Assembly: GCA_963749485.1 (NCBI GenBank)
Contig: CAVVMV010000030.1
Span: forward strand, 1-59,751
Direction: 5' to 3'
DNA length: 59,751 nucleotides
Origin: JAZGGS01 sp963749485
GTDB lineage: Bacteria; Bacteroidota; Ignavibacteria; Ignavibacteriales; Ignavibacteriaceae
Position numbers and translations under genes: made by a program. Shown here piece by piece: positions 31,884 through 40,973 of this stretch. Positions within the stretch are counted from its first letter, which is position 1; each line of letters starts with the position of its first letter. The notes beneath the pieces are model-generated. The model was given only the letters and a program-made list of their open reading frames with translations, was not told the DNA's origin and did not search any database.

Positions 31884-31988
31884 TTATTTTTTTTCTTTTT
31901 TCTTTTCTCTTTTTTCTGCCTTTTTTTCCTTCAAGGATTTTTTCGGTTCTTTCTTTGTTCCTTTTTTAGCGTCCCGACCTTTGCTCAT
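31884..31988 (-). CDS. tiny lysine-rich protein (34 residues)
   Basis: A 35-codon frame below usual length limits. It starts MSKGRDAKKGTKKEPKK and ends EKREKKKEKK, with about half of its residues lysine. A strong ribosome binding site (AAGGAG, eight bases before the ATG) makes it a believable gene. Small proteins of this type (MSKG...KKE.KK) occur in many bacteria, with no known role; nucleic-acid or ribosome binding would fit the charge. The end lies in long A-runs, where base errors are likely, so the exact C-terminus is uncertain. Confidence 0.6.
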   Translation of the reverse strand: MSKGRDAKKGTKKEPKKSLKEKKAEKREKKKEKK

Positions 31989-32206
31989 TTTAGTTTCTCC
32001 TTTTGATTAGAATTGATTTTCTCGTTTAGAATTTTGATTATTTTCAATTCTTTTTATTTTGTTTAAGCATTCAAACATCCTGTGAATTAACTTTTAATCA
32101 CTCAAGCGAAATACGATTCAAAAATATATGATTATATATATTAAGTAAATAGTGCAAAAGTATGAAAAATGGATTACATTCTTAGCCGGGTTCACTTACT
32201 TAATAC

Positions 32207-33690
32207 TTAAACATAGCTTTCGGATATTTTTTTGAAATGAAACCCATAAATCGTAAACAGTATTGCTAATGAAAACAGCTGCGGTTTACTGAAATAGTGA
32301 CCAGAAAAATAATTTCCAGTAATAAATTCTTTCTTCACCGATAACTCCCAGTTTAAATATTGATCTGAACAACGCAAGAATATAATTTGGATTAAGATGA
32401 AATACTTTTTTCTTCTTTGGCTCAAATTCTTTCATAAACCTCATCACACGTTCATAATAATATTTAGGCGAATAGATTTTATCCAGGATTTTCTGATAAC
32501 CATCGAGAAGTGCTTTTGAATCCATCTGTGGAATAAAGTTGATTGAAAAGTCTGTGTTATTGCCTGTAAAATCTTTTAGCATTCTTCCTTCATCTTCTAA
32601 TCTTTTCTGAAGCTTTGTTCCTTTCGGTGCATTTAATAAACCAACCATTGCTGTTACTATTCCGCTCTTCTGAATAAAGTTTGTAAGCTCTTCAAATATT
32701 TTCGGAGGATCATTATCAAATCCAACAATAAATCCTCCCTGAACTTCCAAACCTGCATCCTGAATTTTCTTAACACTTGCAATTAAATCACGATTTGTAT
32801 TCTGAGGTTTATTACACTCAATAAGGCTCTCTTCGTTTGGAGATTCGATACCAATAAATACTGCTTCAAAACCTGCTTTAGCCATTTGATTCATCAGTAT
32901 ATCATCATCGGCAAGATTAATAGAAGCTTCTGTATTAAGGTAAAATGGATTTTTTCTTTTTACCATCCAATCAGCTATTGCCGGAAGAATTTCTTTTTTC
33001 AATTTTGATTTATTCCCGATGAAATTATCATCGACAAAGAAAACAGGTCCACGCCACCCAGTAAAATACAATGCATCTAATTCAGCTATGACTTGTTCCC
33101 TGGTTTTTGTTCTCGGTTTTCTGCCATATAAGAACAGTTATATCACAGAAATCACAATCGAAAGGACAACCGCGTGAATACTGAATATTCATTGATGTGT
33201 AATTTTTTATCGAAACAATATCCCAGAGAGGTAATGGGGTTGTTGTAATATCCGCCCATTCTTCCGATGTATATTTATGTTTTGGTTTTCCTTCATTCAG
33301 ATCATTAAGAAATTGCGGAAGCGTAATTTCAGCTTCATTTAGAACAAGATGATCAACGTTTTCGTAATATTCAGAACTGCTTGTAAATAAAGGTCCGCCA
33401 GCAACAATTTTTGTGTTTAACTTTTTACATCTTTGAATAATTTTATTTGCGGAATCACTTTGAATTGACATTGCGCTGATGAAAACATAATCCGCCCAAA
33501 GAATATTTTCATCTTCCAACCTGGCTGCATTCATATCAATTAGTTTTTTATTCCAATCTTTTGGAAGCATTGCAGCAACTGTAAGTAATCCTAAAGGTGG
33601 AAAACTTGCTTTCTTTGATACAAATTTCAGGGCATGTTTAAAACTCCAGAATGTATCCGGATACAGCGGATAAACTAAAAGAATATTCAT
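32207..33690 (-). CDS. cobalamin-binding radical SAM protein with DUF4070 domain, frame broken twice
   Basis: A B12-dependent radical SAM enzyme of about 494 residues. The N-terminal B12-binding domain (1-140) begins NILLVYPLYPDTFWSF and ends near VAGGPLFTSS. The radical SAM cluster is SRGCPFDCDFCDI (Cys-x3-Cys-x2-Cys), followed by VFFVDDNFIGNKSKLKKE, FEAVFIGIESPNEESL and GGFIVGFDNDPP. The C-terminal part fits DUF4070. Frame changes near 33120 (one extra A) and 32290 are needed. The substrate is unknown; relatives include hopanoid and carotenoid modification enzymes, which is notable given hpnCDE 10 kb away, but no direct link is visible. Confidence 0.85.
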
Positions 33691-33867
33691 TTACTCTCTC
33701 CTAGACTTATATTAAAAACATAAAATATTTTCTAAGGAATCTTAATGTTAGTAGAGACTAAAATTCTTAAATTATCTAGCCGTGATAAGTTTAGAACTCA
33801 GATAACTAAATCACTTAAATTTATTTAAGAACTACTAATATTCCCTAATTCATCCATTGGAACTCTA

Positions 33868-34240
33868 CTACTTTTTAACATAGAATTCGCCACGAGTATA
33901 TGCGCGGTGAATTATAGATTTTTTTCTTCCTGTTTTATTGTAGCCATTAGCAATCATTAAGGAAGCTGACCATTGCTCCTATACACTGCTTAACCCTTCC
34001 GGTAAAATTGAATCCTCTTCTCTTCCTTGCTTCGTTAAAACAAACCTCGGCTACACTTGTTACTGCCGGCATTCCATATTCTGTTAAAATCATTGCCTGG
34101 ATAAAAGTTTCGGGCTTCATTACTATATCAAAAAGAAACCTTCCCTCACCTCTTGCGAGCCCTGCAAATTGCGGATAAGTATCTGCAAATTCCTTTAACT
34201 CCGGAATATTGATTACCTTAGTATAAGTTTTAGTTCTCAT
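33868..34240 (-). CDS. conserved hypothetical protein, one frame break
   Basis: A protein of about 123 residues of unknown function. It starts at ATG 34240 with AAGG seven bases before; a TTG at 34255 is an alternative. It reads RTKTYTKVINIPELKEFADT, later GMPAVTSVAEVCFNEARKRR, and plainly stops at 33947. Removing one base near 33962 lets it continue as MIANGYNKTGRKKSIIHRAY to a stop at 33868. The basic, Gly/Lys/Arg-rich end looks like genuine coding sequence. I recognise no domain. The protein is soluble, with no signal peptide, and lies alone between the radical SAM gene and the sigma factor gene. Confidence 0.6.
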
Positions 34241-34468
34241 TCTTACACCTTCCAAATTATCAATTTCATTATTAACAGGTGCAATATATGCAACTAATAA
34301 TAAATATTCATTACAATTTTATTTGCCTGAGTGCAATGTTTAATTTTAAATTAAAAGATGGTAAGATATTTTAAGAAAATGAAGAAATGTGAACCCCGAA
34401 AGTTAATATGGGAGTAGTGAGCGAAAAACTATTTAAGCCGAATCGTATTTCTTAATAACCAATTTTTA

Positions 34469-35329
34469 TTATCCCAGGTATTCCTTAAGCTTCTTACTTC
34501 TTTTAGAAATACGTAATTTTCTTAAGGCTTTTTCCTTAATCTGTCTTATTCGTTCTCTGGTAAGATTAAATTTTTCGCCTATCTCTTCTAAAGTAGCCTT
34601 TTGATTAGTCCCAATTCCAAAAGAGAGTCTTATTACTTCTGCTTCTCTTTCTGTAAGAGTAGAAAGGATATTTGCAACTTCATTCTTTAGAGAATCATTT
34701 ATCAAATCTCTGTCTGGCATAGATTGATTTTCATTGTGAAGGACATCCATTAGTGTAGATTTATTTTCATCACCACTCTTTAGAGGTGCATCCATCGAAA
34801 CGTGACGCCCGGAAATCTGCAGTGCATAAGCTACTTCGTCTGTAGTCATATCAAGAATTTTTGCAAGCTCTTCAGCAGTTGGTTTTCTTTCAAATTCCTG
34901 TTCAAGATTCCTGTATGCCTTGCTTATCTTGGTAAGATCTCCAACACGGTTAAGAGGAAGACGAACAACCCGTGATTGATCGGCGATTGCAGACATTATT
35001 CCCTGCCTTATCCACCATACTGCATACGAGATAAATTTGAAACCTCTTGTTTCATCAAATCGTTTTGCAGCTTTAATCAACCCAACGTTACCTTCATTTA
35101 TTAAATCGCCAAGCGAAAGACCCTGATTTTGATACATCTTGGCAACGGAAACCACGAATCTTAAATTAGCCAAAACTAATTTATCCGTGGCATCTTCATC
35201 CCCATTCTTAATCTTAATAGCTAATTCAATCTCTTCATCAGCAGTTAAAAGATCAATCTTACTAACTTCCTGGAAGTATTGATCTAAAGATTTGCTTTCG
35301 CGGTTTGTTAATTGCCTTGTTATTTTCAA
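34469..35329 (-). CDS. rpoD: RNA polymerase primary-type sigma factor, sigma-70
   Basis: A 286-residue sigma-70 with all of regions 1.2-4.2 and almost no region 1.1, the short form of housekeeping sigma typical of Bacteroidota. Region 1.2: SLDQYFQEVSKIDLLTADEE. Region 2: GDLINEGNVGLIKAAKRFDE and FISYAVWWIRQGIMSAI. Region 3: LPLNRVGDLTKISKAYR. Region 4.2: ATLEEIGEKFNLTRERIRQI. Intact and monocistronic by spacing. Its presence implies that promoters in this genome may follow the Bacteroidota -33/-7 style, which limits how well E. coli-like promoters can be used to predict starts here. Confidence 0.93.
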   Translation of the reverse strand: MKITRQLTNRESKSLDQYFQEVSKIDLLTADEEIELAIKIKNGDEDATDKLVLANLRFVVSVAKMYQNQGLSLGDLINEGNVGLIKAAKRFDETRGFKFISYAVWWIRQGIMSAIADQSRVVRLPLNRVGDLTKISKAYRNLEQEFERKPTAEELAKILDMTTDEVAYALQISGRHVSMDAPLKSGDENKSTLMDVLHNENQSMPDRDLINDSLKNEVANILSTLTEREAEVIRLSFGIGTNQKATLEEIGEKFNLTRERIRQIKEKALRKLRISKRSKKLKEYLG

Positions 35330-35467
35330 TCTGAACCGTCTCTATTTATAAGATTTATATAAAATGGATTGTTTGCGGAATTATTAAACGGGAAGACAAG
35401 AGTAATGCCGTTAAAATTCTACATGTTTTATTTGATTAACCAGAACTGCTGTTAATAAAATAAAATG

Positions 35468-35839
35468 TTATTCATCTACTTCAAGCCAACTAACGGCTTT
35501 CTCAACAGCATTAAAATATTTAAAATTGCTCCATTTAACATTGGAATCTGTTGTTTCAAAAAAATGACTATCATTCTTATCACTTGAGATGACAATTGCT
35601 ATCTTATCGCTACTTTTAAATCCAAACTGTTCTAAAGCGTCTCCGTCCGTATGTATCTTGAAGATACCTGCCTCCATTAAAGTCTCAGCGTGATTAATTA
35701 AAAATTTTTTGCAATTGTATTCGTGTGCAAGTTTTTTTGCTTCTATTGAGTATTGTTGAGCTATTTTAAAGTTTACTCTCCCTTGAATATTGACTTCAAC
35801 TATCTTTTTATCTTCTAAGTAATTAATTGTGTAGGTCAT
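35468..35839 (-). CDS. SpoIIAA/STAS-like small cytoplasmic protein
   Basis: A 123-residue protein: TYTINYLEDKKIVEVNIQGR, then FKIAQQYSIEAKKLAHEYNC, KKFLINHAETLMEAG, KIAIVISSDKNDSHFFETT and FNAVEKAVSWLEVDE. The beta-alpha alternation and the closing W-L helix resemble the SpoIIAA-like/STAS-SEC14 family seen in Bacteroidota. The match is to the overall pattern, not to a catalytic motif, so the function is unknown. Intact; it ends 138 bases from the sigma factor gene start, on the same strand. Confidence 0.55.
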   Translation of the reverse strand: MTYTINYLEDKKIVEVNIQGRVNFKIAQQYSIEAKKLAHEYNCKKFLINHAETLMEAGIFKIHTDGDALEQFGFKSSDKIAIVISSDKNDSHFFETTDSNVKWSNFKYFNAVEKAVSWLEVDE

Positions 35840-36143
35840 TACAAACCGCTTCTAATTTGCTAATTAATAGGGCAGCTCTTAAGAAGCTACCAAAACCAGG
35901 TATAACATAACCTTATTTTTGAAGAGCTTCAAATACAAATTATCGGGTAAAAAAGCCTGATTAGAAACATTAGGTGTATCCGTAATCAATGAACGCTGGT
36001 TGGTGTTCTCATTATTGCTTATCACCAACTGTTGCCAATAACTAAATATATTTTTTTAGACATTAGTGAAATGTATTTGCATATTATATCAGATATTTGA
36101 CTTTGATTAATTATTTACTGTTAGTCAGAATTGAGACTACACC
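35840..36143. other. gene-free spacer with one inverted repeat
   Basis: About 300 A/T-rich bases. The only structure I see is GTTGGTG (35999-36005) with its perfect complement CACCAAC (36023-36029) around a 17-base loop. No T-run follows it. It might be an operator or chance. No RNA gene or small frame stands out. Confidence 0.35.
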
Positions 36144-36413
36144 TTGAGAGAAACGTATAGGAATATCGTTACTCTTAATTCTATCCGGAATATTGTGCTT
36201 CCCCCAGGGCGTAGATCCTTTAATTTTTTTAAGGAATCTAGAATAGTTGGCACATCTGCCAGTTCCGGTGAATCTTTAAGCGATAGATACGTTGAAGAGC
36301 TGCCTGCTGCTACATATTGGGAAGAGGTTCAAAAGTTTGCACGATTTCCTCAGGGAATTCCACCTGATCTAGATTTGAGTGAACTTAAACCAAAATCCAT
36401 TCCTGAAATTTAA
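36144..36413 (+). CDS. hypothetical protein, possibly a gene fragment
   Basis: An 89-codon frame starting at TTG with no good ribosome binding site. The second half (YVEELPAATYWEEVQKFARF, then PQGIPPDLDLSELKPKSIPE) has a composition that looks coding. The first half is less convincing. It might be the tail of a decayed or frame-broken gene. No family recognised. Downstream, 36505-36620 holds an equally fragmentary small frame. Confidence 0.35.
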   Translation: MRETYRNIVTLNSIRNIVLPPGRRSFNFFKESRIVGTSASSGESLSDRYVEELPAATYWEEVQKFARFPQGIPPDLDLSELKPKSIPEI

Positions 36414-36618
36414 TACGATTAAGTAGATTAGGATTACTCCGTCTGCTGGAGAAAATGATGCTGATGAAATGCAATTTTATAATAAAAAAACAGGGAATAG
36501 TAATATGAAATATTATATTGCTTCTTTAGTTATTAGTGGTTTTGAATTTTGGTAATCATATTCAACTAATTGAAAGTGATAAATTGAATAGTTGTATTTA
36601 TTGGAAGCAACCACTAGT
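36414..36618. other. spacer with a possible broken small secreted-protein gene
   Basis: An ATG at 36505 opens a signal-like stretch (MKYYIASLVISG) that stops after 16 codons. With one base change it would continue as FNFGNHIQLIESDKLNS to the end of the spacer, overlapping the antiporter stop. This is either a very small exported protein or a remnant. Nothing else is evident. Confidence 0.25.
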
Positions 36619-38538
36619 CTAAAAATTAAAAATCAATCTGTTCAACTTCTTACCAAACAGGTAAACAATTCCTACCAAAAGAGTTGTTATTATTAGGAGA
36701 GAAATGTATGGTGATAAACCATACGCAGTTAGAATATCTCCAAAAATCATACAAACAACTCCTACTACAATTGCATACGGAAGCTGCGTTCTAACGTGAT
36801 CTATATGGTTACACCCGGAAGCCATAGAACTTAGAATTGTTGTATCAGAAATCGGTGAGCAGTGATCTCCCCAAACACATCCTGCAAGCACTGAGCTTAT
36901 TACTCCTTGTAAAATTAAAGTGCTCTCCTGCGGATTATAATTTTGCATTCCTGTTACAGTTGCAGCAAGCGGTATTACAATCGGAAACATAATTGCCATG
37001 GTTCCCCAGCTTGTTCCGGTTGCAAAGCTTGTTGCACCGCAAACTATAAAAACTATCACAGGTAAAAACCGGGGATTAACTACATCACTTATTAAACTGA
37101 TAATATAATCTGCAGTTTTAATCTCGTTGGTGATTGATCCGATTGCCCAAGCAAGTGTTAATATAATTATTGCAAGCAGCATAGATCGTATACCAAGGAA
37201 CCAAGCATCAACAGTTTCCTTTAAGTTCATAATCCGCTGGCTAATGATCATAATTGCTGCAACAACACATGCAGATAAACTGCCCCAAAGCAATGCAAGG
37301 TAAGAATCGGAATTTGCGATTATATCCTGTATGTTATAATCAATAATCCCCTGCTCCTGTAATGAATTTATTCCTGTATATATTAACCCGATTATAGTTC
37401 CAACAATTATTACAAGTATTGGGATAACTCCGTTGTACCATTTTGCTTTTTCTTCGTTACCTAAAATTTCTGTGCTGTGCGTCATATCTTTCGAATTATC
37501 AACATCCGCGTTTGATACTTCTCCTTTCTCAACTGCTCTTCTCTCAGCTTTACGCATTGCTCCAAAATCCCTGCCCGTTAATGAAATGAGAAATACAAAA
37601 AATAACATTGCAATTGGATAAAAACGGTAAGGAATTGTAGCCAAAAAAGTTGTATAAGCATTTGCCTGCGATCCTATCATATCTAGGCCATCCTGAATTA
37701 AACCAACTTCATATCCAATCCAGGAACTCACAATAAAAACACTTGCAACAGGTGCAGCGGTAGCATCTACAATAAAAGATAATTTCTCACGGGAGATCTT
37801 TAGTTTATCAGTAACGGGTCGCATCAGGTTGCCAACAACAAGTGTGTTAGCATAATCATCAAAGAAAATAATTATGCCTGATAACCATGTTGCAATCATT
37901 CCTGATTTTCGTGACCTTGCAAATTTTGTAAGTACATTTGCAATTCCCCTTGTACCCCCGCTCCTTGAGATTAAACCGATAACTCCACCGAACAACAGGG
38001 TAAATACAATTATCTGGATGTGCGAAACATCGCTTATAGCATTAATAACATATTTATCAGCCAATCGAAGCAAACCTGTTAAAGGATTGTAATCGTAAAT
38101 AAAAACCGCACCCACGTAAATTCCAAAGATCAAAGATAGAATTACCTGTCTGAATATTAATGCAAGAATAATTGCTAGTAACGGAGGAATTATACTTAGC
38201 AATCCGGGTATTACTCTAACTGTTTGCTGTGAAGATTTATAACCCACAGCCGAAATAGTGAACGTTCCTGTTTCAGGAATATTTATAGCTGCATTAAAAC
38301 TACCAGCCCTTACATCCGCAATATATTCTTCTGTAACATCATCACTGCTGACTAAGATCTTTACAGAATTTATTGAATCAGGAAATTCAGACCCGGAAAT
38401 ATTAAACTCAATATTTTCAAGGACAATTTTGGGAACATCTATAACCTGCGCACTTAATTGTGTAGATAATAAAAAGAGAAAAAGAGGAAGGAAGAAATAA
38501 CCTTTCAGCTTGAAATATTTTTTTTTTGGAAAATGAAT
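36619..38538 (-). CDS. NhaC-family Na+/H+ antiporter with exported N-terminal extension
   Basis: A membrane antiporter of about 640 residues. From residue about 97 on it is a standard NhaC protein with 12 or more spans, including LFGGVIGLISRSGGTRGIA, IIFFDDYANTLVVGNLMRP, FATGTSWGTMAIMFPIVIP and VWGDHCSPISDTTILSS. The frame continues upstream without interruption and encodes a signal peptide (KGYFFLPLFLFLLSTQLSAQ) and about 70 further residues (IDVPKIVLENIEFNISGSEF and on), ending ISAVGYKSSQQ just before the first span. No ATG, GTG or TTG begins this frame; an ATT at 38538 lies seven bases after GAGG, or an error in the adjacent ten-A run hides the start. Confidence 0.85.
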   Translation of the reverse strand: MHFPKKKYFKLKGYFFLPLFLFLLSTQLSAQVIDVPKIVLENIEFNISGSEFPDSINSVKILVSSDDVTEEYIADVRAGSFNAAINIPETGTFTISAVGYKSSQQTVRVIPGLLSIIPPLLAIILALIFRQVILSLIFGIYVGAVFIYDYNPLTGLLRLADKYVINAISDVSHIQIIVFTLLFGGVIGLISRSGGTRGIANVLTKFARSRKSGMIATWLSGIIIFFDDYANTLVVGNLMRPVTDKLKISREKLSFIVDATAAPVASVFIVSSWIGYEVGLIQDGLDMIGSQANAYTTFLATIPYRFYPIAMLFFVFLISLTGRDFGAMRKAERRAVEKGEVSNADVDNSKDMTHSTEILGNEEKAKWYNGVIPILVIIVGTIIGLIYTGINSLQEQGIIDYNIQDIIANSDSYLALLWGSLSACVVAAIMIISQRIMNLKETVDAWFLGIRSMLLAIIILTLAWAIGSITNEIKTADYIISLISDVVNPRFLPVIVFIVCGATSFATGTSWGTMAIMFPIVIPLAATVTGMQNYNPQESTLILQGVISSVLAGCVWGDHCSPISDTTILSSMASGCNHIDHVRTQLPYAIVVGVVCMIFGDILTAYGLSPYISLLIITTLLVGIVYLFGKKLNRLIFNF

Positions 38539-38637
38539 AAATATGCCTCAGCTTTAGTAATAAATATAACCGCTTGTTAAAAAATATCAAAAATAATCGT
38601 TATTTTTGTTCAGATTTCATTTAAAAAGAATATAGTA

Positions 38638-39780
38638 TGAGATTGTTAACTTTTTGCCTGGTTTTAATTTTCATAGCTGCATCCTGCTCCGATAAAACTG
38701 AATATTCCGGAGAGTGGTGTAGTAAATGGAAATATGCTGCAATCATTAGTTAGTGAAGCGGTATCAGGCAGCATTGGTGCAAATCGGCTTCTTTCCGGTT
38801 TGATAGATGATGATGTTCCAGAAAGGCGAGACTACAACCAAATAGATATTGATAGTTTTTATTTAGAGGGTAGAACTTTTTTTTCCGTTATTGTTGAGTA
38901 TCCCAACCCTGCATTAAATCTCTTTGCAGTTTACGATCAGTATCTTGAATTCTATCTTCTTGATAAATCACTTAACGGAAATATTACCTCTAAGTGGAAA
39001 AAACTGGATGATAAAAATTTAATACTTGTTTCAGAAAAATTTATCTCTAAAGATTATATAAAATTGGAAAGATTATCTATTTACTCTGTTGATGGTATAT
39101 CTGCGGGAATTCTATTCCGCTCACTAAATATGCTTGAAAAGGGAGGGAAGGAATATTTTCAAACGGTTACTTTTATTTCGGAGGAATATATTATTACAAC
39201 TATATCAGGTTCAATCCAGGACGGATTAACAAGCAGAAGGGATACTTTTTTTTGTAATACAATTTCAGGCGATTATTTAAGTCCTAACAATTACTTTTCA
39301 ACATTCGTAAAAAATCAAATAGAAAATTACGACTTCGAACCGGTAAATCCACAGTTAAATTCAACAACAGAAACTAACGGAACTCCTCGTCTTGTCCAAG
39401 ATAATAAGGGGTACATAATTGGTGCATCTAAAGATTGGAAAGAGATAAATAACTTTGTTGCAAGAGGAGATCTTAAAAAACCATTAGCAGGATACAGTTA
39501 CATTAATGATTCTCTGGGTGCAACTCTTTCTGTTATTAAACTACCGGATGGCAGCTTTGCAGAGCAATTCCTTGACATGAAGTTCGGTGAAGCATCTGGA
39601 CACACTTATAAAATAAGGGCTACCGAAATTTTTGGAAAGGGTAGAAAATATTTTCAGTATGTTGAACATAATTGCAGGGGGCAAAGATTTCTGCTCATCT
39701 TCGAAGCTCCAAAACATTCTTACGAAGAAAGCAAAATATTTTACACTACAATAATTAGTTCATTCAGAATAGATTGCTAA
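38638..39780 (+). CDS. lipoprotein of unknown function, one frame break
   Basis: From ATG 38638 a lipoprotein signal reads RLLTFCLVLIFIAASC, with the lipobox cysteine at residue 17. Removing one T near 38704 joins this to the long frame VVNGNMLQSLVSEAVSG and on, giving about 380 residues. The body contains two similar halves (each with a D-W-K-E-I or K-W-K-K-L-type strand and an F-E-type end), but I recognise no family. It is divergent from the NhaC antiporter gene across a 100-base spacer and is followed by the SRP RNA on the other strand. Confidence 0.7.
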
Positions 39781-39810
39781 AGTTATTTGGATTTTGAAGC
39801 TATTAATAAA

Positions 39811-39896
<86 letters not shown>

Positions 39897-39976
39897 AAAC
39901 TTTTTGAACGAGGGATACAAACATTCGAATTCTCTTTTAATAATGCAAGCTGCGACTGTAATATTTTTGTAACGGA

Positions 39977-40933
39977 TTAATGGTTCTTCTGATCTTTAAA
40001 TGAGTTTCTTTCCCAGAAAACTCCATCACTCAATCCTTGTATTTGTTTATCACCTTCAGCTAATTCAAGTCTTTTCTGTGCAAGGCAGCAATACATTTCA
40101 TCAATTTCAACTCCAATAAATCTTCTTCCAAGCTTTTTTGCTGCTACTACCGAACTTCCAGATCCAAGGAAAGGATCAAAAACTAAATCACCTTTGTTAG
40201 TACTTGCTAAAATTATTTTTGCAATTAACTTTTCAGGTTTTTGAGTGGGATGATCGGTGTTTTCGGGCATAGACCAGAAAGGGATTGATATGTCGGTCCA
40301 AATATTTGAAGGAAAAGTATCGCGGTAGCTTTCTTTTCCTTTTTCTATCCAATCTTTAGGAGTTCCATCATTCCCCCTGTATGGTGCAAGCACTTTTCTT
40401 CGCAGCTTAACAGCATCCACATTAAAAATGTATTCATTCGATTTTGTAAAAAACCAGATATCTTCTGTGCAGTTTTTCCAGTTTGTTTTTGCACCGCGTC
40501 CTTTCTCTCTTTCCCATGTAATCCTGTTTCTTACCTGCAGATATTTTGAACCAACATTAAAAATTGCTGCAGAGGATTTCCAATCACCGCATATAAAAAC
40601 CGAAGCAGAATCTTTTAACAATCTTATCATCTTGCTCAGCCAGGAATCAAGCCACTCTTCGTAATCATTCAATTCCATTTCTCTGAATGAAAGTTTATTA
40701 AACTTTTTTGAAATGTTATAAGGCGGATCGATAAAAAGCAGGTCAACAGAATTGCCAGGCAAATATTCAAGAGCTTCTAAAATATCCTGGTTGATTATTT
40801 TATTTTCAATTTTTGGTAAAGTTAAATTTTCATTCAATTTTATTAATTTTTTCTTAAGTGATGCAACTTCCTTCTCATTTAAAAATAGTGTGCGGTTAAG
40901 GGGAGCTCTTTGCTTAGTTTGCTGATTTTTCAT
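39977..40933 (-). CDS. site-specific DNA methyltransferase, beta class (N6-adenine or N4-cytosine)
   Basis: A 318-residue S-adenosylmethionine-dependent DNA methylase. Catalytic motif IV, LLFIDPPYNISKKF, lies near residue 65, and the cofactor motif I, LVFDPFLGSGSSVVAAKKLG, near residue 255; this order is the beta class. HPTQKPEKLIAKIIL is the usual motif before it. No endonuclease or specificity gene is adjacent, so it is either an orphan epigenetic methylase or the methylase of a distant system. Recognition sequence cannot be read from this. Intact; it overlaps nothing and lies 40 bases downstream of the hybrid kinase. Confidence 0.9.
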   Translation of the reverse strand: MKNQQTKQRAPLNRTLFLNEKEVASLKKKLIKLNENLTLPKIENKIINQDILEALEYLPGNSVDLLFIDPPYNISKKFNKLSFREMELNDYEEWLDSWLSKMIRLLKDSASVFICGDWKSSAAIFNVGSKYLQVRNRITWEREKGRGAKTNWKNCTEDIWFFTKSNEYIFNVDAVKLRRKVLAPYRGNDGTPKDWIEKGKESYRDTFPSNIWTDISIPFWSMPENTDHPTQKPEKLIAKIILASTNKGDLVFDPFLGSGSSVVAAKKLGRRFIGVEIDEMYCCLAQKRLELAEGDKQIQGLSDGVFWERNSFKDQKNH

Positions 40934-40973
40934 CAGGGATAATGATTGTCGGGGTTATAATGTTATTAAATTA

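Noticed and set aside
35999..36029. Seven-base inverted repeat with 17-base loop as a terminator
   Set aside because: No T-run on either side and not placed after a gene end; left as an unexplained symmetry in the spacer entry.
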